Assembly: GCF_902499135.1 (NCBI RefSeq)
Contig: NZ_CABVPR010000038.1
Location: forward strand, 1-59,512
Direction: 5' to 3'
Source: Burkholderia dolosa
GTDB taxonomy: Bacteria > Pseudomonadota > Gammaproteobacteria > Burkholderiales > Burkholderiaceae
DNA: 59,512 bases
Made by a program: the position numbers and the translations under genes. The notes under the pieces are model-generated. The model worked only from the letters and a program-made list of their open reading frames with translations. It was not told the DNA's origin and ran no database searches. This document shows positions 42,260-52,279 of this stretch, in pieces; the first letter of the stretch is position 1; every line of letters starts with the position of its first letter.

Positions 42260-44026
42260 ATGAACCACAATACCGTCGAGTCGGGATGGGCGCTGTCGGG
42301 AAGCCCGTCGGAAACCTGCCGCAACGGCGAAATGGCGCAACGTATCGCGGAGTTCGACTGGAGCGCGACGCCGCTCGGCCCGCGTTCGGCGTGGCCGCCG
42401 AGTCTGCTTGCGGCGGTAAGACTGCTGCTCGCGTCGCCGTCGCCGCTCGTCATTCTGTGGGGCCGCGAAGGCACGATGATTTACAACGATGCATATGCGA
42501 TATTCGCCGGCGGCCGGCATCCGTTTCTGCTCGGCAAGCCGGTCGAGGTCGGCTGGCCGGAGGTCGCGTCGTTCAATCGGCAGGTGGTCGAGACGTGCCT
42601 CGCCGGCGGCACGCTGACGTACCGCGACAAGCAGCTCGTGCTGTACCGTCAGGGCAAACCCGAAGACGTGTGGATGGATCTCAGCTACAGCCCGGTTTTC
42701 GACGACGACGGGCAGCCGGCCGGCGTGATCGCGATCGTGTTCGAGACGACCGCGAAGGTCGTTGCCGAAACGCAGCGTCAGCAGGCCGAAGACGCGCTGA
42801 TGCAGCTCACGCTCACGCTCGAGCAGCGCGTGGCCGCGGAAGTCGCCGCACGCGTCGCGATGGAAGCGCAGCTGCGGCAAGCGCAAAAGCTCGAGGCGAT
42901 CGGCAGCCTGACCGGCGGCGTCGCGCACGACTTCAACAACGTGCTTCAGGTGATCGCGGCGAACCTGCAGCTGATTCAGCTGATGACCGCGGGCCATGCG
43001 GAGCTCGAAAAGCGCGTGGCCGTCGCGAGCAACGCGGTTTCGCGCGGCGCGAAGCTGGCTTCGCAGCTGCTCGCGTTCGCGCGCAGGCAGCCGCTCGTGC
43101 CGATGGTGCTGAATCCGCTGCGGCTCGTCGAAGGCATGGTCGAGATGCTGCGCCGCACGCTGCCGGCGTCGATCGACCTGTCCATCGAAGATGCGCATGC
43201 AGGCTGGCATATCCGCGCGGATCGTAACGAACTTGAAAGCGCGCTTCTGAATCTCGTGATCAACGCGCGCGACGCGATCGAAGGGCAGGGCAGGATTCAC
43301 ATTGCCGTGGCCGCGATCGATGCCGCAGCCGACCGGCGCGCAATCGACGCGAACGTGCCGGCCGGCGAATACGTCCGGCTGTCGGTGACCGACGACGGCA
43401 AGGGGATGCCCGAGCGCGTGAAGCTGCGTGCGTTCGAACCGTTCTTCACGACCAAGGCCGAAGGGCAAGGCACGGGGCTGGGTCTCAGCATGGTGCACGG
43501 ATTCGTGTCGCAGAGCGCCGGTTGCGTGCATATCAGCAGCGCCGAAGGCGAGGGCACGACCGTCGATCTTTACTTCCCGCGCTGCGTCGATGCGGAATGC
43601 GAGCCGGACCAGCCGGTCATCGCCGGCGACACGCGCGGCGGCGAAACGATTCTCGTCGTCGAGGACAACGCGGACGTCCGGCTGGCGACCATCGAAATGC
43701 TCGTCAGGCTCGGCTACAAGGTGCTGTCCGCGCAGGACGGCGACGCCGCGCTGCGCCTGATCCAGAGCGGTCAGCGCTTTGATCTGCTGTTCACCGACGT
43801 GGTGATGCCCGGCGTCGTGCGCAGCAGCGAGCTCGCGCGCATCGCGAGCGGCCCGCCGTACAACGCGCGCGTGCTGTTCACTTCGGGCTACACGCGCGAC
43901 GTGATTTTTCATGACGGAAAGCTCGATGACGGCGTTGCGCTGCTCAGCAAGCCGTACCGGATGGACGATCTCGCGCTCGCCGTCCGCAATGCGCTCGATC
44001 GAAGTCCGGCTGCGCGGCGCACGTGA
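42260..44026 (+). CDS. Hybrid sensor histidine kinase/response regulator
   Basis: Soluble two-component hybrid of 588 aa. An N-terminal PAS-like sensor (about 30-170: LVILWGREGTMIYNDAYAIF) lacks membrane segments. A coiled stretch follows, then HisKA with H223 in GGVAHDFNNVLQ. The HATPase domain (about 270-440) has the N box LLNLVINARDA, then DDGKGMPE and GQGTGLGLSM. A receiver domain (about 465-585) has the phospho-acceptor Asp513 in LLFTDVVMPG and Lys in LLSKPY. This type is often found in light/redox-sensing or PAS-based cytosolic kinases of Burkholderia. No output regulator is adjacent. The start is ATG at 42260. Confidence 0.9.
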   Translation: MNHNTVESGWALSGSPSETCRNGEMAQRIAEFDWSATPLGPRSAWPPSLLAAVRLLLASPSPLVILWGREGTMIYNDAYAIFAGGRHPFLLGKPVEVGWPEVASFNRQVVETCLAGGTLTYRDKQLVLYRQGKPEDVWMDLSYSPVFDDDGQPAGVIAIVFETTAKVVAETQRQQAEDALMQLTLTLEQRVAAEVAARVAMEAQLRQAQKLEAIGSLTGGVAHDFNNVLQVIAANLQLIQLMTAGHAELEKRVAVASNAVSRGAKLASQLLAFARRQPLVPMVLNPLRLVEGMVEMLRRTLPASIDLSIEDAHAGWHIRADRNELESALLNLVINARDAIEGQGRIHIAVAAIDAAADRRAIDANVPAGEYVRLSVTDDGKGMPERVKLRAFEPFFTTKAEGQGTGLGLSMVHGFVSQSAGCVHISSAEGEGTTVDLYFPRCVDAECEPDQPVIAGDTRGGETILVVEDNADVRLATIEMLVRLGYKVLSAQDGDAALRLIQSGQRFDLLFTDVVMPGVVRSSELARIASGPPYNARVLFTSGYTRDVIFHDGKLDDGVALLSKPYRMDDLALAVRNALDRSPAARRT

Positions 44027-44295
44027 GCGCTGCGTGCCGGCCGCCGTATCGACGATCGATCCCGCGCCGCGGGTCGACCACGCTGCTCCGTCGCGGTGAA
44101 TGTTCGGATTGACGAACCGCGCACTTTGTCCGCAACGAACGCCGTCGCGGGTTCGCCGTTGTCCGCGCGTCGGCGCCCGGGTTTCGGTCCGTAGGTCCGG
44201 CGACGCGCGTGGACTATAAATGGATGCGTGTACCGGTGCTTGCCGGGGTATGCGCATCGTCGCGCATCTCCGCGACCGCCCGGGGGAGGTGCACC

Positions 44296-45927
44296 ATGGT
44301 TCGCCGGACGCTTGCTCGCGCCGTGCTCGTTCGCGCCGCGCTGACGGCAAGCATGTTCGCCGTTTTTCCTGCGCTGCAGCCGGCGGCCGTCGCAGCCGGC
44401 GCGACGTCGCCGTCCGTCGCGAAGGATCGTCGCGCGCTCGCGCGTGACGCGACTCCCGTCGATTTTCCCGCGATCGTCGAACGCTACGGCCCCGCAGTCG
44501 TGACCGTGATGACGGCCGCATCCGACCGGCAGCCCGCGAGCCCGTCGTTCGCGGCGCTCGATCCAGACGACCCGCTTGCCGCATTCTTCCGGCGCGGTGC
44601 GCCGCCGCAGCCGGTCGCGGGCGTGCCGGCTTCCGCACCCGATACGTTGCCGCGCGCGATGTCGGGCAGCGGCTCGGGTTTCATCGTCAGCGCCGACGGG
44701 CTGATCCTGACGTCCGCGCACGTGATCGACGATGCGACCGACGTGACCGTGCGGCTCGCCGACCGGCGCGACTTCAAGGCGACGGTGCTGGCCGTCGATC
44801 CGCAGACCGACGTCGCCGTTCTGCGGATCGATGCGACGAAGCTGCCGTTCGTGCGGCTCGGCGATTCGTCGACGGTGCGCGCCGGCGAGCCCGTGATGAC
44901 GATCGGCGCGCCGGACGGCTCGGGCAACACGGTGACGGCCGGCATCGTCAGCGCGGCGTCGCGCACGTTGCCGGACGGCAGCGCGTTCCCGTTCTTCCAG
45001 ACCGACATCGCGGTGAACCCGGACAACTCGGGCGGCCCCGTATTCAATCGCGCGGGCGACGTGATCGGCATCGCCGTGCAGGTCTATACCGGCGCCGATC
45101 GTTACGCGAGCACGACGTTCGCGATCCCGATCGCGCTCGCGGCGAAGCTGCGCGCGCAGGTGCGCACGCAGCTGCAGGCCGATGCCGCGCCGCATGCGGG
45201 GGCCGGCAACGCGCTCGGCGTCGACGTGCAGGACGTCGGCGCGGGACTCGCTGCCGCGTTCGGGTTGCCGCGTGTAGCCGGCGCGCTCGTGAACGGCGTC
45301 GATCGCGGTTCGCCGGCCGCCGTGGCCGGCGTGAAGCCCGGCGACGTGATCGTGCGGTTCGGCGACACGTCGATCGGCCGGTCGGCCGAGCTGAACGATC
45401 TGGCCGCCGCGTTGCCGCCCGGACAGAAGGCGGCGCTGCGACTCGTTCGCAATCGCGTGCCGATGAGGCTGATCGTGGTGGGTGCCGGTGCGCGCGCTGC
45501 GGCCGGCGATGTCGGCAAAACGGGCGACGCGCGCAACGTCGATACGGCGGCAGCTGCTGGCGCGGCTGGCGCGGCGGCAACGCCCGGCGCACCGCACGCC
45601 GCGGACAGCGAAGGCGGCGCGACCGTCGTGAAGGCGGCTGCACGGCGGGCGGACGGCGGAGGCGATCGTCTCGGCCTCACGATGCATCCGTTGAGCGATG
45701 CGGAACGGCGCTCGACCGGGCTGGCGGTCGGGATGATGGTGGACGCGGTGCGCGGGCCGGCCGCGAAGGCCGGCATCCGGCCTGGCGACGTCGTGCTCGA
45801 ACTCGACGACACGCTGCTGGAATCGCCGGACGACGTGCCGGCGCTCGAAGCACGCGGCGGCAACGTGATTTCGGTGCTGATCCAGCGCGGCAATGCGCGG
45901 CAATTCGTGCCGGTGCGGGTGAGATAG
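44296..45927 (+). CDS. HtrA/Do-like periplasmic serine protease
   Basis: 543 aa, with a signal peptide (about residues 1-33) and a trypsin-like domain (about 55-295). The catalytic triad is His142 in SAHVID, Asp172 in PQTDVAVLRI and Ser245 in NPDNSGGP. The usual NPGNSGGP has Gly where this protein has Asp. Two PDZ domains follow (about 300-395 and 450-540), separated by an Ala-rich linker of about 50 residues. This is the DegP/DegQ layout for periplasmic quality control. The start is ATG at 44296 after GGGGGAGGT, and an in-frame ATG at 44209 lacks a ribosome site. It follows the hybrid kinase by 269 bp, in which I see no gene. Confidence 0.9.
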   Translation: MVRRTLARAVLVRAALTASMFAVFPALQPAAVAAGATSPSVAKDRRALARDATPVDFPAIVERYGPAVVTVMTAASDRQPASPSFAALDPDDPLAAFFRRGAPPQPVAGVPASAPDTLPRAMSGSGSGFIVSADGLILTSAHVIDDATDVTVRLADRRDFKATVLAVDPQTDVAVLRIDATKLPFVRLGDSSTVRAGEPVMTIGAPDGSGNTVTAGIVSAASRTLPDGSAFPFFQTDIAVNPDNSGGPVFNRAGDVIGIAVQVYTGADRYASTTFAIPIALAAKLRAQVRTQLQADAAPHAGAGNALGVDVQDVGAGLAAAFGLPRVAGALVNGVDRGSPAAVAGVKPGDVIVRFGDTSIGRSAELNDLAAALPPGQKAALRLVRNRVPMRLIVVGAGARAAAGDVGKTGDARNVDTAAAAGAAGAAATPGAPHAADSEGGATVVKAAARRADGGGDRLGLTMHPLSDAERRSTGLAVGMMVDAVRGPAAKAGIRPGDVVLELDDTLLESPDDVPALEARGGNVISVLIQRGNARQFVPVRVR

Positions 45928-45970
45928 CCGGTTTCCCGCTCGATGCTGTCTGGTTACCGGCGCGCGTGCA

Positions 45971-46087
45971 TTGACCCAACGCAATGCCGCGTACGCGCTG
46001 CTCGGCATGATGCTGCTGTCGGCCGTGCTCGCGCTGGTCGCCGCGCTGTACGTCCGCGCATTCAACGCCCACGACGGCGAGCGATGA
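45971..46087 (+). CDS. Possible single-pass membrane microprotein
   Basis: A 38-codon frame with TTG start, not seen in longer-ORF searches. It reads polar TQRNAAY, then one hydrophobic segment (ALLGMMLLSAVLALVAALYV), then a charged tail (NAHDGER). Codon use is like the neighbours. It lies between the HtrA gene and the DUF4303 gene. There is no ribosome site for the TTG, so this is tentative. A CTG eight codons earlier is in frame but no better supported. Confidence 0.3.
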   Translation: MTQRNAAYALLGMMLLSAVLALVAALYVRAFNAHDGER

Positions 46088-46208
46088 CCGGCCCGGCCGC
46101 CTGCGCGCCGCGCCGCTCCGGCGCACCGCTGCGGGCAAACGCCGGCGCGCGCGGGTGCGACGCTTGCTGTGGTCGATCGGTGGAGACGATCAGTCCGACG
46201 AGGTGGCG

Positions 46209-46766
46209 ATGAACGATTTTTCCGATTTCCAGCGCGAAATTGCCGACGCGGCGCGCGCGACGTTCAGGGCATTGCGGTCGCATCACGCGGACGAGCACTT
46301 CTACGCGTTCGCGCTGATGACGGACAGCGGCGCGATGACGGTGTTGCCCGCGGCGAACTCCATCGAAGCGTTGAGCCGTGCCGGCTCGATAGCGCCAATC
46401 GACGGCGTCGAGTACGTGCCGCAGCGCGCGCCGCAGCAGATGTGGCGCGTGACCGAATGGGCGTATGCGTCCGCGCACGCGTCGCCGTTCAACGAAATCT
46501 GCGGGAAGCTGGCCGACGAGGTGCTGAGCCCGCAGTTCGCGCGATCGCGGCTCGTCGAGTTCTCGCGAAAACTGCATGCGGACATGATCGACGCGTTGCG
46601 TCTGCTCGATCGCGACGGATTCTTCGGTACCGGAGAAGAAAGGGCGCGCGTCACGCTGTTCGTGTCGATTAGCGACGACGATGCGGCCGCGACGCTCGAA
46701 AACGACTCGGCCAGGATCCTGAACCCGCCGGCCGTGTTCGAACGATTCCTGCGCCGCGGCGCGTGA
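46209..46766 (+). CDS. DUF4303 domain-containing protein
   Basis: 185 aa, cytoplasmic, of unknown function. Typical family segments are FYAFALMTDSGAMTVLPAANS (about 31-51) and WRVTEWAYAS. Members are often found near toxin/immunity or polymorphic-toxin genes, but none is present here. The start is ATG at 46209 with GAGGTGG upstream, in the same direction as the HtrA gene. Confidence 0.75.
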   Translation: MNDFSDFQREIADAARATFRALRSHHADEHFYAFALMTDSGAMTVLPAANSIEALSRAGSIAPIDGVEYVPQRAPQQMWRVTEWAYASAHASPFNEICGKLADEVLSPQFARSRLVEFSRKLHADMIDALRLLDRDGFFGTGEERARVTLFVSISDDDAAATLENDSARILNPPAVFERFLRRGA

Positions 46767-46860
46767 ACGGACGGATCGCCGCGCGGGCGCCGCCGTCACG
46801 CTGACGGGCGCGATCCGCGCACACGCAACGCGCACGCGCACGCGGGTCGCGCAGTCGCGA

Positions 46861-47559
<699 letters not shown>

Positions 47560-47682
47560 CGGATGACCTCGTTCGGTAGGAAGACGGCTGCCGCGCCGCG
47601 CGACGCGCGGCCGGCATGCGTGCAACGATACCGGACGCCGGCGTGCGCGGATGCGACGCAATTGCGTTTTACCGGGACAAAA

Positions 47683-48630
47683 CTACGCGTCGGCGTCCGC
47701 AGCGGCCGGCGCGGCGTGCGCGTCCGGCGGCGCGGCATTCGCGTCGCGGTACGCCTTCGGCGACACGCCGACCCGCGCGCGGAAGCGCCGCGCGAAATAC
47801 CCTTCGTCGCGAAAGCCGACCGCGCGCGCGATGTCCGAAATGCGTCGGCTCGTATGCGCGAGCAGCGACTGCGCGAGCGCGATCCGCCGCTCGGTCACGA
47901 GATCGGTGAACGTGCTGCCGGTTTCCTTGCGGATCAGGTGCGCGAGATAGTTCGGCGACAGGAACGCGGCTTCGGCGGTCGTCGCGAGCGTCAGGTCCTC
48001 GCGGGTCAGGTTCGCGCGGATGTGGCGCAGCACGCGCGCGAGCGCATCGCGCCGGCCCGCACGCTGCGCGCCGCGCTGCGCGAGCTTCTCGAGCGCGCCC
48101 GCGTACTGCGTGCAGACGAGGCCGATCAGCTGCAGCAGATAGCCGCGCAGCAGCGTGGTCGAGCCGAACGTGCGCGCGCGGTCCGCGTCGAGCATGCACA
48201 GCGCGAGACGGCGCGCGTCGTCGAACGCATCGCCGGTCAGGATGAAGTCGAGATGCTCCTGGAAGCGGAACGGTGTCAGCTCCGGGAAGCGGTGCGCGGG
48301 CACGTCCTCGAGATCGAGCGGATCGACGTCGAGATCGGCGCGCAGGAACGTCTGGCTGAAATTGATCACGATGAAATGCGCGCCGGCCGGATGCGGAATC
48401 AGATGCTCGCGGTACGGCAGCACGAACGCGAGCGCGCCGCGCGGAAACGGCCGCGTGACGCCGCCGATCCGCTGCTCGGTGTCGCCGCCGAGATTGAACT
48501 GGATCTGGAAATACGCGTGCCGGTGCGGTTCGGTGATCGCCTGACGCGACGCCTGGTCGCGGATGTAGAAGTCGAGCCGGTCGCTGCGTTCGGGCATCCC
48601 GTACAGGCGCGGCGGAGCGGTGGAGGACAT
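47683..48630 (-). CDS. AraC family transcriptional regulator
   Basis: 315 aa. An N-terminal cupin-like sensing domain (about 20-160: TEPHRHAYFQIQFNLGGDTEQ, PHPAGAHFIVINF) precedes a C-terminal double HTH (about 195-295). The HTH includes LAHLIRKETGSTFTDLVTERR and the AraC signature ISDIARAVGFRDEGYFARRFRARVG. I chose the start ATG at 48630 on the grounds that the upstream frame overlaps the neighbouring gene; no strong ribosome site is seen. The metabolic target could be the downstream FAH hydrolase. Confidence 0.88.
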   Translation of the reverse strand: MSSTAPPRLYGMPERSDRLDFYIRDQASRQAITEPHRHAYFQIQFNLGGDTEQRIGGVTRPFPRGALAFVLPYREHLIPHPAGAHFIVINFSQTFLRADLDVDPLDLEDVPAHRFPELTPFRFQEHLDFILTGDAFDDARRLALCMLDADRARTFGSTTLLRGYLLQLIGLVCTQYAGALEKLAQRGAQRAGRRDALARVLRHIRANLTREDLTLATTAEAAFLSPNYLAHLIRKETGSTFTDLVTERRIALAQSLLAHTSRRISDIARAVGFRDEGYFARRFRARVGVSPKAYRDANAAPPDAHAAPAAADADA

Positions 48631-48710
48631 GAAGGATGGAGCGGTTCGTGGCGCGGTCGAGCCGCGATGGTACAGCGAACCGCGCGCGGCCGGAATGCGG
48701 GCGGCCGCGC

Positions 48711-49331
48711 TCAGCGCGCGCTCGACCGGCCGGCGGCGCCGATCAGCGGCGCGACGCGCCGCCGCAGTTCCGGCACGACTTGCGCGTCGAACCACGGATG
48801 ATGCTTGAACCACGCCTGATTGCGCGGCGACGGATGCGGCAGCGGCAGCACGTCGGCGCCGTAGTCGCGCCATGCGCGCACGGTGTCCGTCAGCGTCGCC
48901 TTGCGCGCGGTGCGCAGAAAATGCCGCTGCGCATACTGGCCGATCAGCAGCGTCAGCCGGATCGACGGCAGCTCGGCGAGCAGCCGGTCGAGCCACAGCG
49001 CCGCGCATTCGGGACGCGGCGGATTGTCGCCGCCCGCGCCGCGGCCCGGATAGCAGAAGCCCATCGGCACGATCGCGAAGCGCGTGTCGTCGTAGAACGT
49101 GTCGGCGTCGACGCCGAGCCAGTCGCGCAGCCGCTTGCCGCTCGCGTCGTCCCACGGGATGCCGCTCGCATGCACGCGCGCGCCGGGCGCCTGGCCGACG
49201 ATCAGGATGCGTGCGTCGCGATGCGCGCGCACGACGGGGCGCGGGCCGAGCGGCAGGTCGGCTTCGCAGGCGCGGCACGCGCGGATTTCGGTGAGCAGCA
49301 CGTCGAGCGACGTGCGCGGTCGTTTCGGCAT
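48711..49331 (-). CDS. Uracil-DNA glycosylase family protein
   Basis: 206 aa, with the alpha/beta glycosylase fold. Motif A is LIVGQAPGARVHASGIPW (about 42-60) and the C-terminal motif is LPLPHPSPRNQAW (about 165-178). A cysteine pair near the N-terminus (CRACEAD) and the overall length resemble the small family-4/5-like UDGs of betaproteobacteria rather than Ung. The true base specificity is not clear. It begins MPKRPRTSLD at 49331; a longer frame to 49577 overlaps nasS and is rejected. Confidence 0.8.
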   Translation of the reverse strand: MPKRPRTSLDVLLTEIRACRACEADLPLGPRPVVRAHRDARILIVGQAPGARVHASGIPWDDASGKRLRDWLGVDADTFYDDTRFAIVPMGFCYPGRGAGGDNPPRPECAALWLDRLLAELPSIRLTLLIGQYAQRHFLRTARKATLTDTVRAWRDYGADVLPLPHPSPRNQAWFKHHPWFDAQVVPELRRRVAPLIGAAGRSSAR

Positions 49332-49497
49332 CGGTTCGGATCGGGGGCGCAGCGGCGCTGCGCGGACGTTCGGGCGGGCGGCGCGTGCGTGACGCGCCGC
49401 GTCGAGTCCAGTCGACTCGGGCTCGCCGATGCGCTGCAACGCGCGTGCGGCAGCGTGCAGTGCGGCGCGCCGGCCGCTTGTCGCCGCGATCGGCGAA

Positions 49498-50550
49498 TCA
49501 CGTGCGGGCCGCGCCGCCTTCGGCGACCGCAGCATCATACAACGCCGTCTGCGCGATCGCCGCGGCGATCGCCGCATCGTCGCGCGCGCCGGCGAGCATC
49601 CCCCAGCGCCGGTATTGCGCGATGAACCACTCGCCGTCGCGCGGATCGGGCCGGTTTACCGCGCCGCCGTCATGAAAGCGGATCGGCAGCGGCGGCGCCG
49701 CGAACGGCCCGGCGCCGTAGTCGCCGAGCAGGCGCGGCGCGATCAGCCGCGCCGGCACGCCGATCGCGTCGGGCGACGCGAGCCACTCGGCCGCTTCGCG
49801 GCGGTGCTCGGCGCTGTCGAGCCACGCGCACGCGTCGACGAGCGTGCGGATCAGCGCGCGCGCGGTCGCCGGATACAGCGACACGAACTCGCGCCGCGCC
49901 GCCAGCACCTTCTCCGGGTGATCGGGCCAGATCTCGCTCGTGACGGCGACCGTGCGGCCCGCATGGCACGCTTCGGCTACCGCGTGCCACGGCTCGCCCG
50001 CGCAGAAGCCGTCGAGCTCGCCGCTCGCGAGCGCGGCGACCATCTCGGGCGGCGGGATCACGACGCTGCGCACGTCGTGCAGCGGATCGACGTCATGCGA
50101 TGCGAGCCAGTCGTTCAGCCACATCGCATGCGTGCCGGTCGGGAACGTCTGCGCGAGCAGCGGCTTGCGGCCGAGCGTCGCGAACGCCGCGCGCACGTTG
50201 CCGGTATCGCGGTACGCGTGTGCGAGCCCGCGCGAAAACGTGATCGCCTGACCGTTGCGATTGAGCACCATCAGCGCGGCCATGTCGGCCTGCGGGCCGC
50301 CGATGCCGAGCTGCAGCCCGCACACGAGCCCGTACAGCGCGTGCGCGGCGTCGAGCTCGCCGCTCAGCAGCTTGTCGCGCACGGCGGCCCACGACGGTTG
50401 CCGGCTCGGTTCCAGCGTCAGGCCGTGCCGCGCGCCGAGGTTCAGGCGCTGCGCGACGATCAGCGGGGCCGCGTCGCTCAGCGCGACGAACCCGAGGCGA
50501 AGATGCGCGCGCTCCGGCGCGGCGGCGGGCGAAATATTCATGAGACTCAT
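49498..50550 (-). CDS. nasS: Nitrate sensor protein NasS
   Basis: 350 aa of the NrtA/CmpA substrate-binding fold but with no signal peptide (begins MSLMNISPAA), which marks the cytoplasmic nitrate sensor NasS rather than a transporter subunit. In the known system NasS binds and holds the antiterminator NasT, releasing it when nitrate or nitrite binds. Its start overlaps the nasT stop by four bases, so the two are made together. Features such as RLGFVALSDAAPLIVA and ELDGFCAGEPWHAVA fit the family. The nitrate-assimilation genes it would control lie just beyond cobA. Confidence 0.9.
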   Translation of the reverse strand: MSLMNISPAAAPERAHLRLGFVALSDAAPLIVAQRLNLGARHGLTLEPSRQPSWAAVRDKLLSGELDAAHALYGLVCGLQLGIGGPQADMAALMVLNRNGQAITFSRGLAHAYRDTGNVRAAFATLGRKPLLAQTFPTGTHAMWLNDWLASHDVDPLHDVRSVVIPPPEMVAALASGELDGFCAGEPWHAVAEACHAGRTVAVTSEIWPDHPEKVLAARREFVSLYPATARALIRTLVDACAWLDSAEHRREAAEWLASPDAIGVPARLIAPRLLGDYGAGPFAAPPLPIRFHDGGAVNRPDPRDGEWFIAQYRRWGMLAGARDDAAIAAAIAQTALYDAAVAEGGAART

Positions 50551-51143
50551 GTGCGGGAAGGCGTATCGAGCAACTGCCGCGCGACGTCGACGATGCGCAG
50601 CCCCTGGTCCATCGCGCGTTTGCGCAGCATCGCGTACGCGTCGTGCTCGGACAGCCGGCGCTGGTCCATCAGCAGGCGCTTCGCGCGGTCGATCAGCTTG
50701 CGTTCGGCGAGTTCGCGCTCGACGTCGGCGAGCCGGCGGCGCAGCGCATCGTCGTGCGAGAAGCGCGCGAGCGCGACTTCGAGAATCGGCGCGAGGCGCT
50801 CGGCCGACAGCCCTTCGACGAGATACGCGCTGACGCCGGCGCCGACCGCCGCATGAATCAGCGCCTGGTCGGCGTCGTGGCTGAACATCAGCACGGGGCG
50901 CGGCGCGGTCGCGTGCATGACCGCGAGCTGTTCGAGCGTGTCGCGCGACGGCGAATCGGTGTCGATGATCACGACGTCGGGGCGCTGCTCCTCGACGGCG
51001 GCCGGCAGGCGCGCGGGCGTCGCGACGTCGTTCAGCATCTCGTAGCCGAGGCGCGCGAGCGCGTCGCCGAGCTCGCCGATCGGTTTGTCGGTGTCGGTGA
51101 CGAGCAGCACGCGCAGGCGGGTGGGCGAGGCAGGCGAACTCAT
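50547..51143 (-). CDS. nasT: ANTAR-domain antiterminator NasT
   Basis: 198 aa. A receiver-like domain (about 10-125) is followed by a C-terminal ANTAR RNA-binding domain (about 130-195: LIDRAKRLLMDQRRLSEHDAYAMLRKRAMDQG). ANTAR proteins bind hairpins with hexanucleotide loops in mRNA leaders and prevent termination. Matching hairpins with an AACGGC loop are found in the leaders of both neighbouring nitrate units (52585-52602 and 52244-52263). The start is ATG at 51143, giving a protein that begins MSSPASPTR. It is cotranscribed with nasS and probably follows cobA, with a 168-bp gap. Confidence 0.92.
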   Translation of the reverse strand: MSSPASPTRLRVLLVTDTDKPIGELGDALARLGYEMLNDVATPARLPAAVEEQRPDVVIIDTDSPSRDTLEQLAVMHATAPRPVLMFSHDADQALIHAAVGAGVSAYLVEGLSAERLAPILEVALARFSHDDALRRRLADVERELAERKLIDRAKRLLMDQRRLSEHDAYAMLRKRAMDQGLRIVDVARQLLDTPSRT

Positions 51144-51311
51144 GGTGCGAACGGGGGCGGCGAGGCTTCGGTGCAAGGTACGAACGATCGATACGGAACG
51201 GCGGGGAAACGCTTGCGGCCGGCGTGAGCGCGACCGCAAGCGGCTTCGGAAACGGGTTCGAAAGCGGCTTCGAAAACGGCAGGCGGCCGGCGCCGCGCGA
51301 CGATCCGCATG

Positions 51312-52079
51312 CTATGCGGCACGCGACAGGGCCGCTTCATCGTCGGCCTGCGCATCGGCCTGCCGCACGCACGCTTCGCCGATCGCCGCGCCGACGAGGA
51401 TCACTGCCGGACTGCCGAGCCCGGCTTCGCCGACGCCGCGCGCGAGCTCGCCGAGCGTGCCGGTCCAGCGGCGCTCGTTCGGCGTGCCGGCCCATTGCAC
51501 GGCGGCCGCCGGCGTGGACGCCGGCAGCGCGGCGAGCAGGCCGGCCGCGATCCGGTCGATGCGGCTCATCCCCATATAGATCGCGAGCGTCGTGCCGGCT
51601 GCGGCCAGCGCCGCCCAGTCCGGCTCGCCGTGATCCTGCCGATGCGCGGTGACGAACGTGACGCCCTGGCAGTGCTCGCGATGCGTGAGCGAGATGCCGA
51701 GGCTCGCGGCCGCCGCGAAGCCGGACGAGATGCCGTTGACGATCTCCACCGGAATCGCGGCCGCGCGCAGCGTCGCCAGTTCTTCGCCCGCGCGGCCGAA
51801 CAGCAGCGCATCGCCGCCCTTCACGCGCACGACGTGCGCGCCGCGCAGCGCGTAGCGGCGCATCAGCCGTTCGATGAACGCCTGCGGCGTCGAGCGGCAG
51901 CCGCCGCGTTTGCCGACGCGCACGACGCGCGCATGCGGCGCAAGTTCGACGATGCGCGGATCGACGAGATCGTCGAGCAGCAGCACGTCGGCGGCCGCCA
52001 GCGCCTTCACGGCCTTCAGTGTCAGGAGATCGAGGTCGCCGGGCCCGGCGCCCAGCAGCGTGACTTTGCCTGTCGTCAT
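51312..52079 (-). CDS. cobA: Uroporphyrinogen-III C-methyltransferase
   Basis: Makes precorrin-2 by two SAM-dependent methylations, supplying siroheme for the NirB reductase encoded on the other side of the promoter region. 255 aa, typical for stand-alone SUMT. Motifs are TLLGAGPGDLDLLTLKA near residue 6, the GKRGG region with RST, VVRVKGGDALLFGRAGEE near 83, GISSGFAAAASLGI and TLAIYMGM. It begins MTTGKVTLL at 52079. A sigma-54 promoter and a leader of about 190 nt with an ANTAR-type hairpin precede it, so it belongs to the nitrate regulon. Confidence 0.93.
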   Translation of the reverse strand: MTTGKVTLLGAGPGDLDLLTLKAVKALAAADVLLLDDLVDPRIVELAPHARVVRVGKRGGCRSTPQAFIERLMRRYALRGAHVVRVKGGDALLFGRAGEELATLRAAAIPVEIVNGISSGFAAAASLGISLTHREHCQGVTFVTAHRQDHGEPDWAALAAAGTTLAIYMGMSRIDRIAAGLLAALPASTPAAAVQWAGTPNERRWTGTLGELARGVGEAGLGSPAVILVGAAIGEACVRQADAQADDEAALSRAA

Positions 52080-52149
52080 GTTCGTATTCCGTTGCCGCGT
52101 GCGTGCGGCGATCGATATTGCAGGGTGCGCGGCGGCGGGCGTCGAAGCG

Positions 52150-52192
52150 ACAACGGCATCCGGCCGTGCCGCGCACGGATGGACGCCGTTGT
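52150..52192 (-). promoter_or_regulatory. Leader hairpin before cobA (possible attenuator)
   Basis: The outer stem ACAACGGC (52150-52157) pairs with GCCGTTGT (52185-52192), and the inner ATCCG pairs with CGGAT, between the ANTAR-type hairpin and the cobA start. It lacks a T-run on the minus strand, so it is a weaker terminator than its counterpart at 52651-52704. Its position mirrors that one. Confidence 0.45.
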
Positions 52193-52243
52193 CCTGGTCT
52201 GAGGCGCGCGCCGGCGACGGCACGCATGCACTGCGGGACTGCC

Positions 52244-52263
52244 CACCGGCGCCGTTGCCGGTG
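52244..52263 (-). promoter_or_regulatory. ANTAR-type hexaloop hairpin in the cobA leader
   Basis: On the minus strand CACCGGC (52263-52257) pairs perfectly with GCCGGTG (52250-52244) around the loop AACGGC. A at loop position 1 and G at position 4 are the known requirements for ANTAR recognition. It begins about five bases after the predicted sigma-54 start site. The identical loop occurs in the nitrate-transporter leader. Confidence 0.7.
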
Positions 52264-52279
52264 TGATGCAGACGATTCA

